A DNA stretch of 64,000 bases from Gemmiger sp. An194 (GTDB taxonomy: Bacteria; Bacillota; Clostridia; Oscillospirales; Ruminococcaceae): assembly GCF_002160145.1 (NCBI RefSeq), contig NZ_NFKA01000006.1, positions 107,499 to 171,498 on the forward strand, given 5' to 3'. Shown piece by piece: positions 26,401 to 34,387 of this stretch. The translations under genes were made by a program, and so were the position numbers. The notes beneath the pieces were generated by a model. It was not told the origin of the DNA, ran no database searches, and saw nothing but the letters and a program-made list of their open reading frames with translations. Numbering within the stretch: the stretch's first letter is position 1; every line of letters starts with the position of its first letter.

Positions 26401-27405
26401 TTATTTCTCCTGGTTCCAGGCCATGGCCACCGCCCCCGCGCCGTACAGCAGGGCGGCGGGCTCCCGGCAGGCCTTGGCGTACACATCCTGCAGCAGGCGG
26501 ATCTCCAGGCCCACCGTGTCGCGGATGGCACGCATCAGCGGCTGGATGGTGGCCCCGCCGCCGCTGCAGTACAGGACGTTCAGCTGCTGGCCCGGGTGGT
26601 TGTATTGGAAGAAGTTCAGCACCCGCATGATCTCCAGCGCGATCTGCTGGTAGATCTCCCGGCAGGCGGGCTGCTCCAGCGCCTGCTCCACCTGAGCCCG
26701 GTCGTGGGTGCTCCAGTCCTGGATGCCGCACTGGTCCCGCAGGATCTGGCACAGCTGCTCCATGGCCGGGTGGATCTGCTTGCCGGTCTCGTAGGCGGCG
26801 TCGGAATATACCCGCAGCTGCACCTCGGAATAGCCCAGGTTCAGAAAGGCCATGTTGTGGATGTCTTCGTCCGGGTGCAGCGCCTGGAACACCCGCACCA
26901 TATTCTGAAAGGCGATGGATTCCGGGGCCGCGCTGTACAGCCGCAGGCCGCACTTTTTCAGCATGGCGCTGTGCTGGTCCAGCCACCGGCGGGACACCGC
27001 GGCCGCCATCAGCTCCATCTTGCTGCGGTGGGTGCCTTCGTCCTCCAGCATCTGCTGCAGCGCGTAGTCGTACACATAATCCTGCTGCCGGTCGGCAATG
27101 AAGTCGTGGAATTCAAAGGGCAGGTTGAAGTAGAGCTGCTCCTCGGTCATGGCGGGCATGACCACCCGGCGCACGTAGGCGTCGTTTTCCGGAATGACCA
27201 GCGCCACGTCCCGGCAGGAGGTGCGCAGCTTCTTTTTCATGCGGCGCACCAGATCCGCGGCCAGGTCCCACCGCTGGATGCCCTTTTCCCCGAACATCTC
27301 CGGGGGGGTGAACTCCCAGCTGATGCCGGTGACCACACCCTTTTCGCAGCAGATCATCTTGCTCATATAGCGCTCCAGATGGAGGCCAAGGATCTTGTTT
27401 TTCAT
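26401..27405 (-). CDS. pilM: PilM-like actin-fold protein of pilus assembly
   Basis: 334 residues from the ATG at 27405 (GAGGAA seven bases upstream). It has an actin-like fold with LGLHLERYMSKMI at the N-terminus, an AFLNLGYSEVQLRVY phosphate-loop region at about 193-207 and YCSGGGATIQPL plus a closing YGAGAVAMAWNQEK segment. PilM is the cytoplasmic ring partner of PilN. Placed between the prepilin peptidase and pilN. Confidence 0.8.
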   Translation of the reverse strand: MKNKILGLHLERYMSKMICCEKGVVTGISWEFTPPEMFGEKGIQRWDLAADLVRRMKKKLRTSCRDVALVIPENDAYVRRVVMPAMTEEQLYFNLPFEFHDFIADRQQDYVYDYALQQMLEDEGTHRSKMELMAAAVSRRWLDQHSAMLKKCGLRLYSAAPESIAFQNMVRVFQALHPDEDIHNMAFLNLGYSEVQLRVYSDAAYETGKQIHPAMEQLCQILRDQCGIQDWSTHDRAQVEQALEQPACREIYQQIALEIMRVLNFFQYNHPGQQLNVLYCSGGGATIQPLMRAIRDTVGLEIRLLQDVYAKACREPAALLYGAGAVAMAWNQEK

Positions 27406-27421
27406 GATGAGTTCCTCATAT

Positions 27422-28204
27422 TCATACAAACAGGCCCAGGTACCAGTTCACCACCTGGGGGCCCACCAGCATGGTGGCAAAGGCGGCCAGCGCAATGGCC
27501 GGGCCGAAGGGAATGCGCTGCTTGCCCAGCGCCAGGGCGAAGACCAGCCCCACCAGGCAGGAGAGGATCAGGTGGAACAGCCCCAAAGCGGGGCCGAACC
27601 AGCAGGCCAGCAGCGCCAGCAGCTTGATGTCGCCGCCGCCCAGGCTCTCCTCGCCCAGGCGCCGGTCCATGCCCAGGGCCAGCAGCAGCACCGCGGCGCC
27701 CATGACGGCGGCGGTGCCCAGGCCCAGCAGCAGCCTGTCCAGGGCGTCCGGCCCGAAGGGCAGGCCCCCCAGCCAGACCAGCAGGCCCAGAATCAGGCAG
27801 CCGTCCGGGATCTCGAACCGCTCCAGGTCCACCAGCGCCGCCACGATCAGGGCGGTGGCCAGCAGCCAGTACTGCACCGTCTGCACCGACAGCCCCCAGC
27901 GCACAGCCATGGCCGCATACAGCAGGCCAGTGAACACCTCCACCGCCAGGTACCGCGTGCAGACGCGGGCGCCGCAGTGGCGGCAGCGGCCCCGCAGGAC
28001 CAGATAGCTGACCACCGGCACCAGGTCCGGCACGCCCAGCAAATGGCCGCAGGCGGCGCAGCGGCTGCGCCCGGTCCAGGGATTCTCACCCCGGGCCAGC
28101 CGCCAGGCCACGCAGTTGGCAAAGCTGCCCATGACCGCGCCCAGCACCCCGGACAGGGTCAGAATATAGAGAAAAAAGAGCAGATCGCCCGCCATTGGAA
28201 GCAT
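27422..28204 (-). CDS. pilD: Prepilin peptidase
   Basis: 260 residues with seven to eight membrane spans. The cytoplasmic loop has the zinc-binding pair CAAC and CRHC (about residues 48-76). The two catalytic aspartates are in LVDLERFEIPD and GGGDIKLLA, as in GxGD-type aspartyl prepilin peptidases that cleave and often N-methylate prepilins. It would process all five prepilin-like proteins of this operon. The ATG follows AAAGGAG by nine bases. A 240-base hairpin-rich gap separates it from pilA. Confidence 0.93.
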   Translation of the reverse strand: MLPMAGDLLFFLYILTLSGVLGAVMGSFANCVAWRLARGENPWTGRSRCAACGHLLGVPDLVPVVSYLVLRGRCRHCGARVCTRYLAVEVFTGLLYAAMAVRWGLSVQTVQYWLLATALIVAALVDLERFEIPDGCLILGLLVWLGGLPFGPDALDRLLLGLGTAAVMGAAVLLLALGMDRRLGEESLGGGDIKLLALLACWFGPALGLFHLILSCLVGLVFALALGKQRIPFGPAIALAAFATMLVGPQVVNWYLGLFV

Positions 28205-28444
28205 GGTTGGTTTCTCCTTTCTTGCAAAAGAAGCCTGAAGCTTTCCTGCGCGCCCTGCCGGCAGGGCGTACAGGAAAACTCCAGACCGCGATGGCCTGGG
28301 GAGGCGGGACTGCCCGCCCCGGGTTTTCGGCTCCGTGCTGACCCACGGAATGCGGGGAACAGGGCTGCGATGCGCAGCCCTGTTCCCGCAGGATGTCGTT
28401 CCGGAAATTCCCGCTGTGCGGGAACAGAAAGATCGTTGAAAAAT
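28205..28444 (-). other. Hairpin-rich pilA-pilD spacer
   Basis: Three strong stems and no T-run: TTCCCG/CGGGAA at 28408-28424, a perfect 15-bp stem GGGAACAGGGCTGCG/CGCAGCCCTGTTCCC at 28355-28387, and an extended stem at 28242-28277 (TTTCCTG and CGCCCTGCC pairing with GGCAGGGCG and CAGGAAA). They look like stabilising or processing structures that could raise pilA mRNA over the downstream genes. Confidence 0.6.
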
Positions 28445-28885
28445 TTATCTCTTGGTAGATGCCGTCCAAGTCAGAGTGATGGTGCTGAGTGCGCGATCAA
28501 TTCCTACCTTCAGGATATCTTTCTCACTCTGAATGGCATTGCTGACACCCTCGATCTGCGTGCCCACGGCGGATTTGCTGTAAGCCGTAATCGCCGAGCC
28601 ATCTTCCAGTGTCCCATTTTCCGCATCATAGTAGTACACACCGTGGTCTCCATCGACTCCGCCAGTCAAAGCAGTATCTTCCATCATCAGCGCAGCAGCG
28701 ACAGCCTTGGCGGCGCGGGCATTAGCCTCGTCGGTGGACTTCTTGGCCGCTTCCAGTCGGCTGGAGAACAGGGGCACGGAGATGGCCACCAGGATGCCCA
28801 GGATGGCCACAACCACCAGCAGCTCGGCCAGGGTGAAGCCCTTGCGGTTCAGCTTCTTTTTCAGGTTCAGTTTGAATTTCTTCAT
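28445..28885 (-). CDS. pilA: Major type IV pilin
   Basis: 146 residues: basic 13-residue leader, cleavage site KG|FTLAELLVVVAILGILVA with Glu at +5, then the amphipathic helix (SRLEAAKKSTDEANARAAKA) and a small C-terminal domain without a cysteine pair. Short length, classic motif and hairpin-insulated position support this as the main pilus subunit. The ATG at 28885 has AAGGA about 10 bases upstream. Confidence 0.92.
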   Translation of the reverse strand: MKKFKLNLKKKLNRKGFTLAELLVVVAILGILVAISVPLFSSRLEAAKKSTDEANARAAKAVAAALMMEDTALTGGVDGDHGVYYYDAENGTLEDGSAITAYSKSAVGTQIEGVSNAIQSEKDILKVGIDRALSTITLTWTASTKR

Positions 28886-29000
28886 GTCGTTTTTTGTCCT
28901 TTCCAAAAAATGTTGTTGAATTTTGCCTTGCGGCACACATCTATCTCAAAGGCCCGCCCCTGGTCAGAAAGGGGGGCGGGGCCCCGTGAGCAAAGAAAAA

Positions 29001-30203
29001 TCAGATCAGCTCGTACATGCTGAACATGGGCACGTAGATGGAGAAGAGCACAAAGCCCGCCACCCCCGCCATGAGCATGAGCATGATCGGTTCAATCTTG
29101 CGGATGGCCTTGTTGGTGGCGTAGTCGGCCTCGCTGTCGTAATAGGCGCCGATGGTGCTCAGCGTGCTCTCCAGCTCGCCGGTCTCCTCGCCGATGGCGC
29201 ACATCTCCACCAGCGGCAGCGGGAAGGTCTTGTCCGCCCGCATGCACTCGGCCAGCCGGCGGCCCACCTCGATCTGGCCCACCATGTTGCGGATGCGCGC
29301 GCCGATGTAGACGTTGTCCACCACCCGGGCGGTCACCTCCAGCGCCTGGCTTACCCCCAGGCCCGCGCCCAGCAGCGCCCGCATGGTGTTGGCGAACTGG
29401 CCCGCCGCGTTCAGGGCAAGGATCTCGCCCACCACCGGCACCCGCAGCACAAAGCGGTTCCAGGCCAGCTTGCCCCGGCGGGTCTTCAGCGCCGCCCGGG
29501 CGGCCAGCGCCAGCGCCAGGACGACCACCGCCAGATGCAGCGCATAGCGGCTCATGAAGTCGGACCCGGCGATCATGATCCGGGTGATCAGCGGCAGCTC
29601 GCCGCCCAGGTCGGCAAAGGTCGAGGTCATGCTGGGCACCACCTTGATCATGAGCACCATGACCACCACCACCGCCACACAGAGCACGAACATCGGGTAG
29701 GACAGCGCCTGCCGGATCTTCTGGGTGGTCTGGTAGGATTTGCCGAAGTACTGCTCCAGGGTGGCGAAGGAGTGCTCCAGCATACCGGATTCCTCGCCCG
29801 CGCGCACCGTTTCCAGAAAGGCCACCGGCAGCGCCGGGCAGTTTTTTTCAAAGCTGGCGGCGATGCCCGCGCCCTGGGACACCTCCTCGGACGAGCGCTC
29901 CAGCATCTGGCGGAGCTTTTTGTCCTTGGTCTGCTTGGCCACAATGCCCATGCAGTTGTCGATGGGAATGCCCGAGCGCAGGATGATGGCAAACTGGGAG
30001 CACATGACCGACAAGTTCTTGGCGTCGATCTTGGGGGTACCGATCTCCATGCTCAGCAGGTTATGGCCCCGCACCGGCTGGATCGAGATGACCACCGGAT
30101 ATTTGGCCCGCACCCGCTGCATGGCGATGTATTCGTCCGGCGCTTCCACCGTTCCCTTCACCGGTTTGCCGCCCGGCTGGGCCGCCCGGTATTGATAGTT
30201 CAT
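29001..30203 (-). CDS. pilC: Pilus inner-membrane platform protein PilC/GspF
   Basis: 400 residues, two T2SSF domains (about 65-190 and 270-390), three membrane spans (about 165-190, 215-235, 370-390). Motifs include MCSQFAIILRSGIPIDNCM and its second copy FANTMRALLGAGLGVSQALE. It anchors the assembly ATPases at the membrane. Preceded by AAGGAG. Confidence 0.93.
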   Translation of the reverse strand: MNYQYRAAQPGGKPVKGTVEAPDEYIAMQRVRAKYPVVISIQPVRGHNLLSMEIGTPKIDAKNLSVMCSQFAIILRSGIPIDNCMGIVAKQTKDKKLRQMLERSSEEVSQGAGIAASFEKNCPALPVAFLETVRAGEESGMLEHSFATLEQYFGKSYQTTQKIRQALSYPMFVLCVAVVVVMVLMIKVVPSMTSTFADLGGELPLITRIMIAGSDFMSRYALHLAVVVLALALAARAALKTRRGKLAWNRFVLRVPVVGEILALNAAGQFANTMRALLGAGLGVSQALEVTARVVDNVYIGARIRNMVGQIEVGRRLAECMRADKTFPLPLVEMCAIGEETGELESTLSTIGAYYDSEADYATNKAIRKIEPIMLMLMAGVAGFVLFSIYVPMFSMYELI

Positions 30204-30255
30204 CTGGGTCTCCTTCTGTCTGGCCCGCCCGCCCTCAGCGGCGGGCCGTGGGCGT

Positions 30256-31323
30256 TCAGGTGTTCTTGGTCACGTAATCCCGGTCGATGGCGGCGGCGCG
30301 GGCGGTCTCGGCGTCGATCCGGCCGGCGCGCACCAGCCGCAGCAGGGCGTTGTCCATGGTCACGCTGCCCTGGGCCGCCCCGCTCAGAATGGCCGAGAAG
30401 ATCTGGTGGGTCTTGCCCTCCCGGATCAGGTTGCGGATGGCCGGGTTCACCATCATCAGCTCGCAGGCCGCGGCCCGGCCGCCGCCCCGCCGGCGCACCA
30501 GCTGCTGGGCCAGTACCGCCCGCAGCGTCATGGACAGGCTCATGCGGATCTGGGGCTGGCGCTCGGCCGGGAAGCTGCCCACGATCCGGTCCACCGCGTC
30601 CGCGGCGGTGTTGGTGTGCAGCGTGGCAAAGACCAGATGACCGGTCTCGGCGGCGGTGATGGCCGCCTCAATGGTCTCCTGGTCCCGCATCTCGCCGATC
30701 AGCAGAATGTCCGGGTCCTCCCGCAGCGCGGCCCGCAGGCCGGTGGCGTAGCTCTCGGTGTCCTGGCCGATCTGCCGCTGGTTGATCACGCAGCGGTCCG
30801 GCCGGTACTGGTACTCCACCGGGTCCTCCAGGGTGATGATGTGGGCCGCCCGGGTCTGGTTGATCTGGTCCAGCACCGCGGCCAGGGTGGTGGATTTGCC
30901 GCTGCCGGTGGCGCCGGTCACCAGCACGATGCCCTGGCGCCAGCGGGCAAATTCCTGCACGCCGGCGGGCAGCTCCAGCTGCTCCAGCGCCGGAATGCGG
31001 CAGGGCAGCAGGCGCAGCGCCGCCGAGCAGCTGCCCTGCTGGCGGAACAGGTTCACACGGATGCGCCGCTCCCCGACGGTGAGCGCCAGGTCCAGCTCGC
31101 CCACCCGGTTCTCCTGTTCGGGCCAGCCGTCCCCGGCCAGCCGCTGGTAGCGGTTTCCCGCCAGCTGGCGGGCGTAGTCCTCGCACTGCTCCCGGGTCAG
31201 GGGCACGACGCCCAGGTCCCGCAGCTCGCCGTCCACCCGGTATTTCACCGGATGGCCGCAGACCAGGTGCAGATCGGACGCGCCCAGCTCCTGGCCCCGG
31301 CGGATCAGTTCTTCCATTGTCAT
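30256..31323 (-). CDS. pilT: Pilus retraction ATPase PilT
   Basis: 355 residues. Walker A GATGSGKSTT (about 129-138), Asp box ITLEDPVEYQY, Walker B ILIGEMRDQETIE, His box FATLHTNTA, and near the C-terminus AIRNLIREGK, a PilT hallmark required for retraction. This predicts retractable pili, hence twitching motility or DNA uptake. Starts seven bases after pilB. Confidence 0.93.
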   Translation of the reverse strand: MTMEELIRRGQELGASDLHLVCGHPVKYRVDGELRDLGVVPLTREQCEDYARQLAGNRYQRLAGDGWPEQENRVGELDLALTVGERRIRVNLFRQQGSCSAALRLLPCRIPALEQLELPAGVQEFARWRQGIVLVTGATGSGKSTTLAAVLDQINQTRAAHIITLEDPVEYQYRPDRCVINQRQIGQDTESYATGLRAALREDPDILLIGEMRDQETIEAAITAAETGHLVFATLHTNTAADAVDRIVGSFPAERQPQIRMSLSMTLRAVLAQQLVRRRGGGRAAACELMMVNPAIRNLIREGKTHQIFSAILSGAAQGSVTMDNALLRLVRAGRIDAETARAAAIDRDYVTKNT

Positions 31324-31330
31324 AAGCGGT

Positions 31331-33004
31331 TCACTCCAGAATACAAATGGTCCGGCACAGCTCTTCCAGGCTGGTCACGCCCTGCTCGGCCAGCTCCAGG
31401 CCGCCGCGCATCATGGGAATGAAGCCGGACTCCGCCACCGCCCGCCGCAGCTCCGCCCGGGGGCGGCCCTCGGTGATGCAGTCGCGGATGCGCTGGTTCA
31501 GGTTCAGAATCTCGAACACGCCCACCCGGCCGTAGTAGCCGGACTGGAAGCAGAGCGGGCAGCCGGTGCCCTGATAAAAGGGGCGGGGGTCCCCCGGCGC
31601 CACGCCGGTCAGGTCCCGCTCGGTCTCGGTGGGGGTGTGGGGGGCCCGGCAGTTGGGGCAGATGCGCCGCACCAGTCGCTGGGACACCACGCCCCGCAGA
31701 CCGCCGGCGATCAAGTAGGGCTCCACGCCCATGTCCCGCAGCCGGTCCAGCGCCGAGATGGCGTCCTCGGTGTGCAGGGTGGAGATCACCAGGTGGCCGG
31801 TCATGGCGGCGCGCATGGCAATCTCGGCGGTCTCGCCGTCGCGGATCTCGCCCACGCCGATGATGTCCGGGTCCTGCCGCAGCACCGAGCGCAGGGCGCT
31901 GGCAAAGGTCATGCCGGTCTTTTCGTTGATCTGCACCTGGGTCACGCCGTCCATCTGGTATTCCACGGGGTCCTCCAGCATGATCAGGTTGGTGGCCTCC
32001 GAGCGCATCTCCCGGATCATGGTGTACATGGTGGAGCTTTTGCCGCTGCCGGTGGGGCCCACGATCAGAATCACGCCGCTGTTGAATTTCAGCAGCCGCT
32101 CAAAGCGGGCCTCGTTGGCGCCGGTGATGCCGATGCCGTCCCGGGTGAGCATGGACTGGTTCTTCACCAGCAGTCGGATTACCACCTTTTCCCCGTGGAT
32201 GGTGGGCAGGGTGGAAAGGCGCAGGTCCACCTCGTTGCCGCCGGCCCGGAACTGGGCGCGGCCGTCCTGGGGCACCCGCCGCTCGGCGATGTGCATGCCG
32301 CCCATGACCTTCAGGCGGGAGATGACCGCCTGCTGCAGTTCCTTGGGGATGGTCAGCGTCTTCATGAGCCGGCCGTCCACACGGATGCGCACCACCATCT
32401 GGTCCTGGCCCGGCTCCACGTGGATGTCGCTGGCCCGCTCGGTGATGGCCCGCTCGATGATGGAGTTGATCAGCCGGATGGTGGGCGCTTCCTCCTCGTC
32501 CTGGGGGCGCTCCTCCACCGCCTGCTTCTGGGGCAGGGCCTCCTGGCGCATCTGGGAGATGGCCTTCACCGCCCGTTCGTTCTCGTACAGGCTGTTGTAG
32601 GCCCGGCTCACGCCCGCCGCGGTGGCGATCATGGGCTGGATCTGGCGGCCGCTGGCCACCCGGGCCTCCTCCACCGCCATGAAGTTCAGCGGGTCGGCCA
32701 TGGCCAGGCACAGCACGTCGCCCTCCAGCCGCACCGGAATCACATCGTATTTTTTCGCCAGGCTCTTGGGCAGCATGTCCACCATTTCCGGCGAGATGGT
32801 GTAGGTGGCCAGGTCCACGAAGTCGATGCCCAGCTGCTGGCTGAGCATGTTGATGAGCTGGCCCTCGGTGATGAAGCCCTCGTCGATCAGCACGGTGCCC
32901 AGCCGCTTGCCGGAGCCCTTTTGCAGCTGCAGCGCCTGCTGAATCTGCTCTTCGCTGAGAATGCCCGAATCCGTGGCAATCTCGCCCAAACGTTTGTATT
33001 TCAT
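31331..33004 (-). CDS. pilB: Pilus extension ATPase PilB with MshEN-type N-terminal domain
   Basis: 557 residues. Residues 1-140 form a T2SSE_N/MshEN domain with the repeated pattern RLGTVLIDEGFITEGQL...LSQQLG; this domain binds c-di-GMP in MshE. The ATPase core has Walker A GPTGSGKSST, Asp box IMLEDPVEYQ, Walker B IIGVGEIRDGETAEIA and His box STLHTEDA. A four-cysteine zinc site CPNC...CPLC is near the C-terminus. It powers pilus extension. Given two c-di-GMP enzymes in the same operon, ligand control is a reasonable inference. Confidence 0.93.
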   Translation of the reverse strand: MKYKRLGEIATDSGILSEEQIQQALQLQKGSGKRLGTVLIDEGFITEGQLINMLSQQLGIDFVDLATYTISPEMVDMLPKSLAKKYDVIPVRLEGDVLCLAMADPLNFMAVEEARVASGRQIQPMIATAAGVSRAYNSLYENERAVKAISQMRQEALPQKQAVEERPQDEEEAPTIRLINSIIERAITERASDIHVEPGQDQMVVRIRVDGRLMKTLTIPKELQQAVISRLKVMGGMHIAERRVPQDGRAQFRAGGNEVDLRLSTLPTIHGEKVVIRLLVKNQSMLTRDGIGITGANEARFERLLKFNSGVILIVGPTGSGKSSTMYTMIREMRSEATNLIMLEDPVEYQMDGVTQVQINEKTGMTFASALRSVLRQDPDIIGVGEIRDGETAEIAMRAAMTGHLVISTLHTEDAISALDRLRDMGVEPYLIAGGLRGVVSQRLVRRICPNCRAPHTPTETERDLTGVAPGDPRPFYQGTGCPLCFQSGYYGRVGVFEILNLNQRIRDCITEGRPRAELRRAVAESGFIPMMRGGLELAEQGVTSLEELCRTICILE

Positions 33005-33017
33005 CTTCTACTTTCCC

Positions 33018-33539
33018 TCAGCTGTTTACCGGCAGCACCCAGAATTCCTGGGACTCCCAAACGCTATCGTCCACCGTCACGTCCACCCGGCAGGAAAAGC
33101 CCGCCCCGCTGCGCTCGCACAGCGCCAGCTGCACCTGCATGCCCTGGCCCAGGGTCTGGGCCGTCAGCAGCGGCGCGGCCTGGTCGCCCGCCACCAGCCA
33201 GATGGTGGGCGAGCGGTTCTCCAGCCGGACCTGGCCCTTCCAGCGGACGCTGTAAAAGCTGACGGCCTGCTGGTCCTGGCTGTCCGGCTGGGACTGGGGG
33301 GCATCGGCCGCCCAGCGCAGCTCTTCGGTGACGGCGGTCACCGCAGTGGACAGCACCAGCTGGGCGGTGGTGCGCAGGGTCATGCGCTCGTAGGCGTTCT
33401 TCACCACCATGGCCCCGCCGGCCATCAGCGAGGTGAGCATGCCCAGCACCAGCAGCGCCGCCATCAGCTCGGTGAGGCTGAAGCCCCGCCGGTCGGCCAT
33501 GCGCCGGCGCAGCCGGGCCGGTTTAACCCACCGTTTCAT
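33018..33539 (-). CDS. Minor pilin, prepilin-type (PilW/GspJ-like position)
   Basis: 173 residues. Leader of about 18 residues, cleavage motif RG|FSLTELMAALLVLGM with Glu at +5, then a globular domain with two cysteines. Its start overlaps the end of the preceding minor pilin gene by 17 bases. Minor pilins initiate assembly and sit at the tip. Family-level naming is uncertain. Confidence 0.8.
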   Translation of the reverse strand: MKRWVKPARLRRRMADRRGFSLTELMAALLVLGMLTSLMAGGAMVVKNAYERMTLRTTAQLVLSTAVTAVTEELRWAADAPQSQPDSQDQQAVSFYSVRWKGQVRLENRSPTIWLVAGDQAAPLLTAQTLGQGMQVQLALCERSGAGFSCRVDVTVDDSVWESQEFWVLPVNS

Positions 33540-33840
33540 ACATCCAGATCCCCTGCTGCAGGCCCCGCACCTGCACCGGGATGCGCACCACCTGGCCCTG
33601 GGCGCCGGTGAGGTAAAGCCCCTCGTTGGCGCTCAGCAGCCCCGCGGTGCCCTCTTCCAGCCGGTTGATCTGTTCGTACAGCGCCCGCAGCGCCTGGTCC
33701 GAGCGGGAGGCAATGTTCTGGGAGGTGGTGAGCATGGACGCCAGCATAGTCAGCGCCAGCGCAATGATCAGCAGTGCGGCCAGGGTCTCGGCCAGGGTTT
33801 CGCCCCGGCGTTTGGCCAGTCGTTTGATCAGGCGGTTCAT
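33523..33840 (-). CDS. Minor pilin, prepilin-type (PilV-like)
   Basis: 105 residues starting at an ATG that overlaps the stop of the upstream gene (ATGA at 33837-33840). Leader MNRLIKRLAKRRG then ETLAETLAALLIIALALTML: the usual Phe at +1 is replaced by Glu, while Glu at +5 is kept. A short globular part follows. Easily missed because a longer reading frame in the same phase extends upstream. Confidence 0.75.
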   Translation of the reverse strand: MNRLIKRLAKRRGETLAETLAALLIIALALTMLASMLTTSQNIASRSDQALRALYEQINRLEEGTAGLLSANEGLYLTGAQGQVVRIPVQVRGLQQGIWMYETVG

Positions 33841-34361
33841 TCCTTGGTAATCTCTCCTTCCAGCCATTGCAGGGTGCCGTCCTCCTGCTCCATAACGGGC
33901 AGCCGCAGGGTGTAGGCGCTGCTGCCGCAGCACACCTGCACCGTCAGCCGGTAGCCCGCGTCCATGGAAAATTCCACCCAGCCCAGGCTCTGGCGCACCC
34001 GGTCGGTCAGATCGCCGCCGTGGCTCAGGCCCCAGCGCTGCTGCGCCGGCTCGCCGGTGCTGCGCACCTGGCTGACCAGGCCGGCCAGCAGTCCCTGCAG
34101 GGTGTCCTGCTCCGCGTCGGGCTGGTCCGGGCCGTCCCCGTCCACGGTCAGCCCTTCCAGCTGGTCCCGCAGCACCCGCACCGTCGAAAAGGCGGCGTAA
34201 TATTCGGTCTTGTCTTCTTTCAGTCCGTTCAGCCGGCCGGCCGAGGCGGTGGCCGCCGTGATCAGCACCGAGCCCGCCATGCTGCACAGCAGGATGACCA
34301 GCAGTGCGAACAGCAGCGAGGCCCCGGCCCGGCTTTTCAGCTTTTGGTTTATGTATCCCAT
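33837..34361 (-). CDS. PilX-like minor pilin or pilus-associated protein
   Basis: 174 residues from the ATG at 34361; a GTG at 34391 overlapping the preceding stop is an alternative. The N-terminus has SRAGASLLFALLVILLCSMAG, a hydrophobic helix after Arg-Ala-Gly with no Glu at +5, as in PilX/GspK-type proteins that cap the pilus. The C-terminal domain has a CC pair. Overlaps the next minor pilin by four bases. Confidence 0.65.
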   Translation of the reverse strand: MGYINQKLKSRAGASLLFALLVILLCSMAGSVLITAATASAGRLNGLKEDKTEYYAAFSTVRVLRDQLEGLTVDGDGPDQPDAEQDTLQGLLAGLVSQVRSTGEPAQQRWGLSHGGDLTDRVRQSLGWVEFSMDAGYRLTVQVCCGSSAYTLRLPVMEQEDGTLQWLEGEITKE

Positions 34362-34387
34362 GGTCTCTGTCTTTCCCCGCTGGCGGC

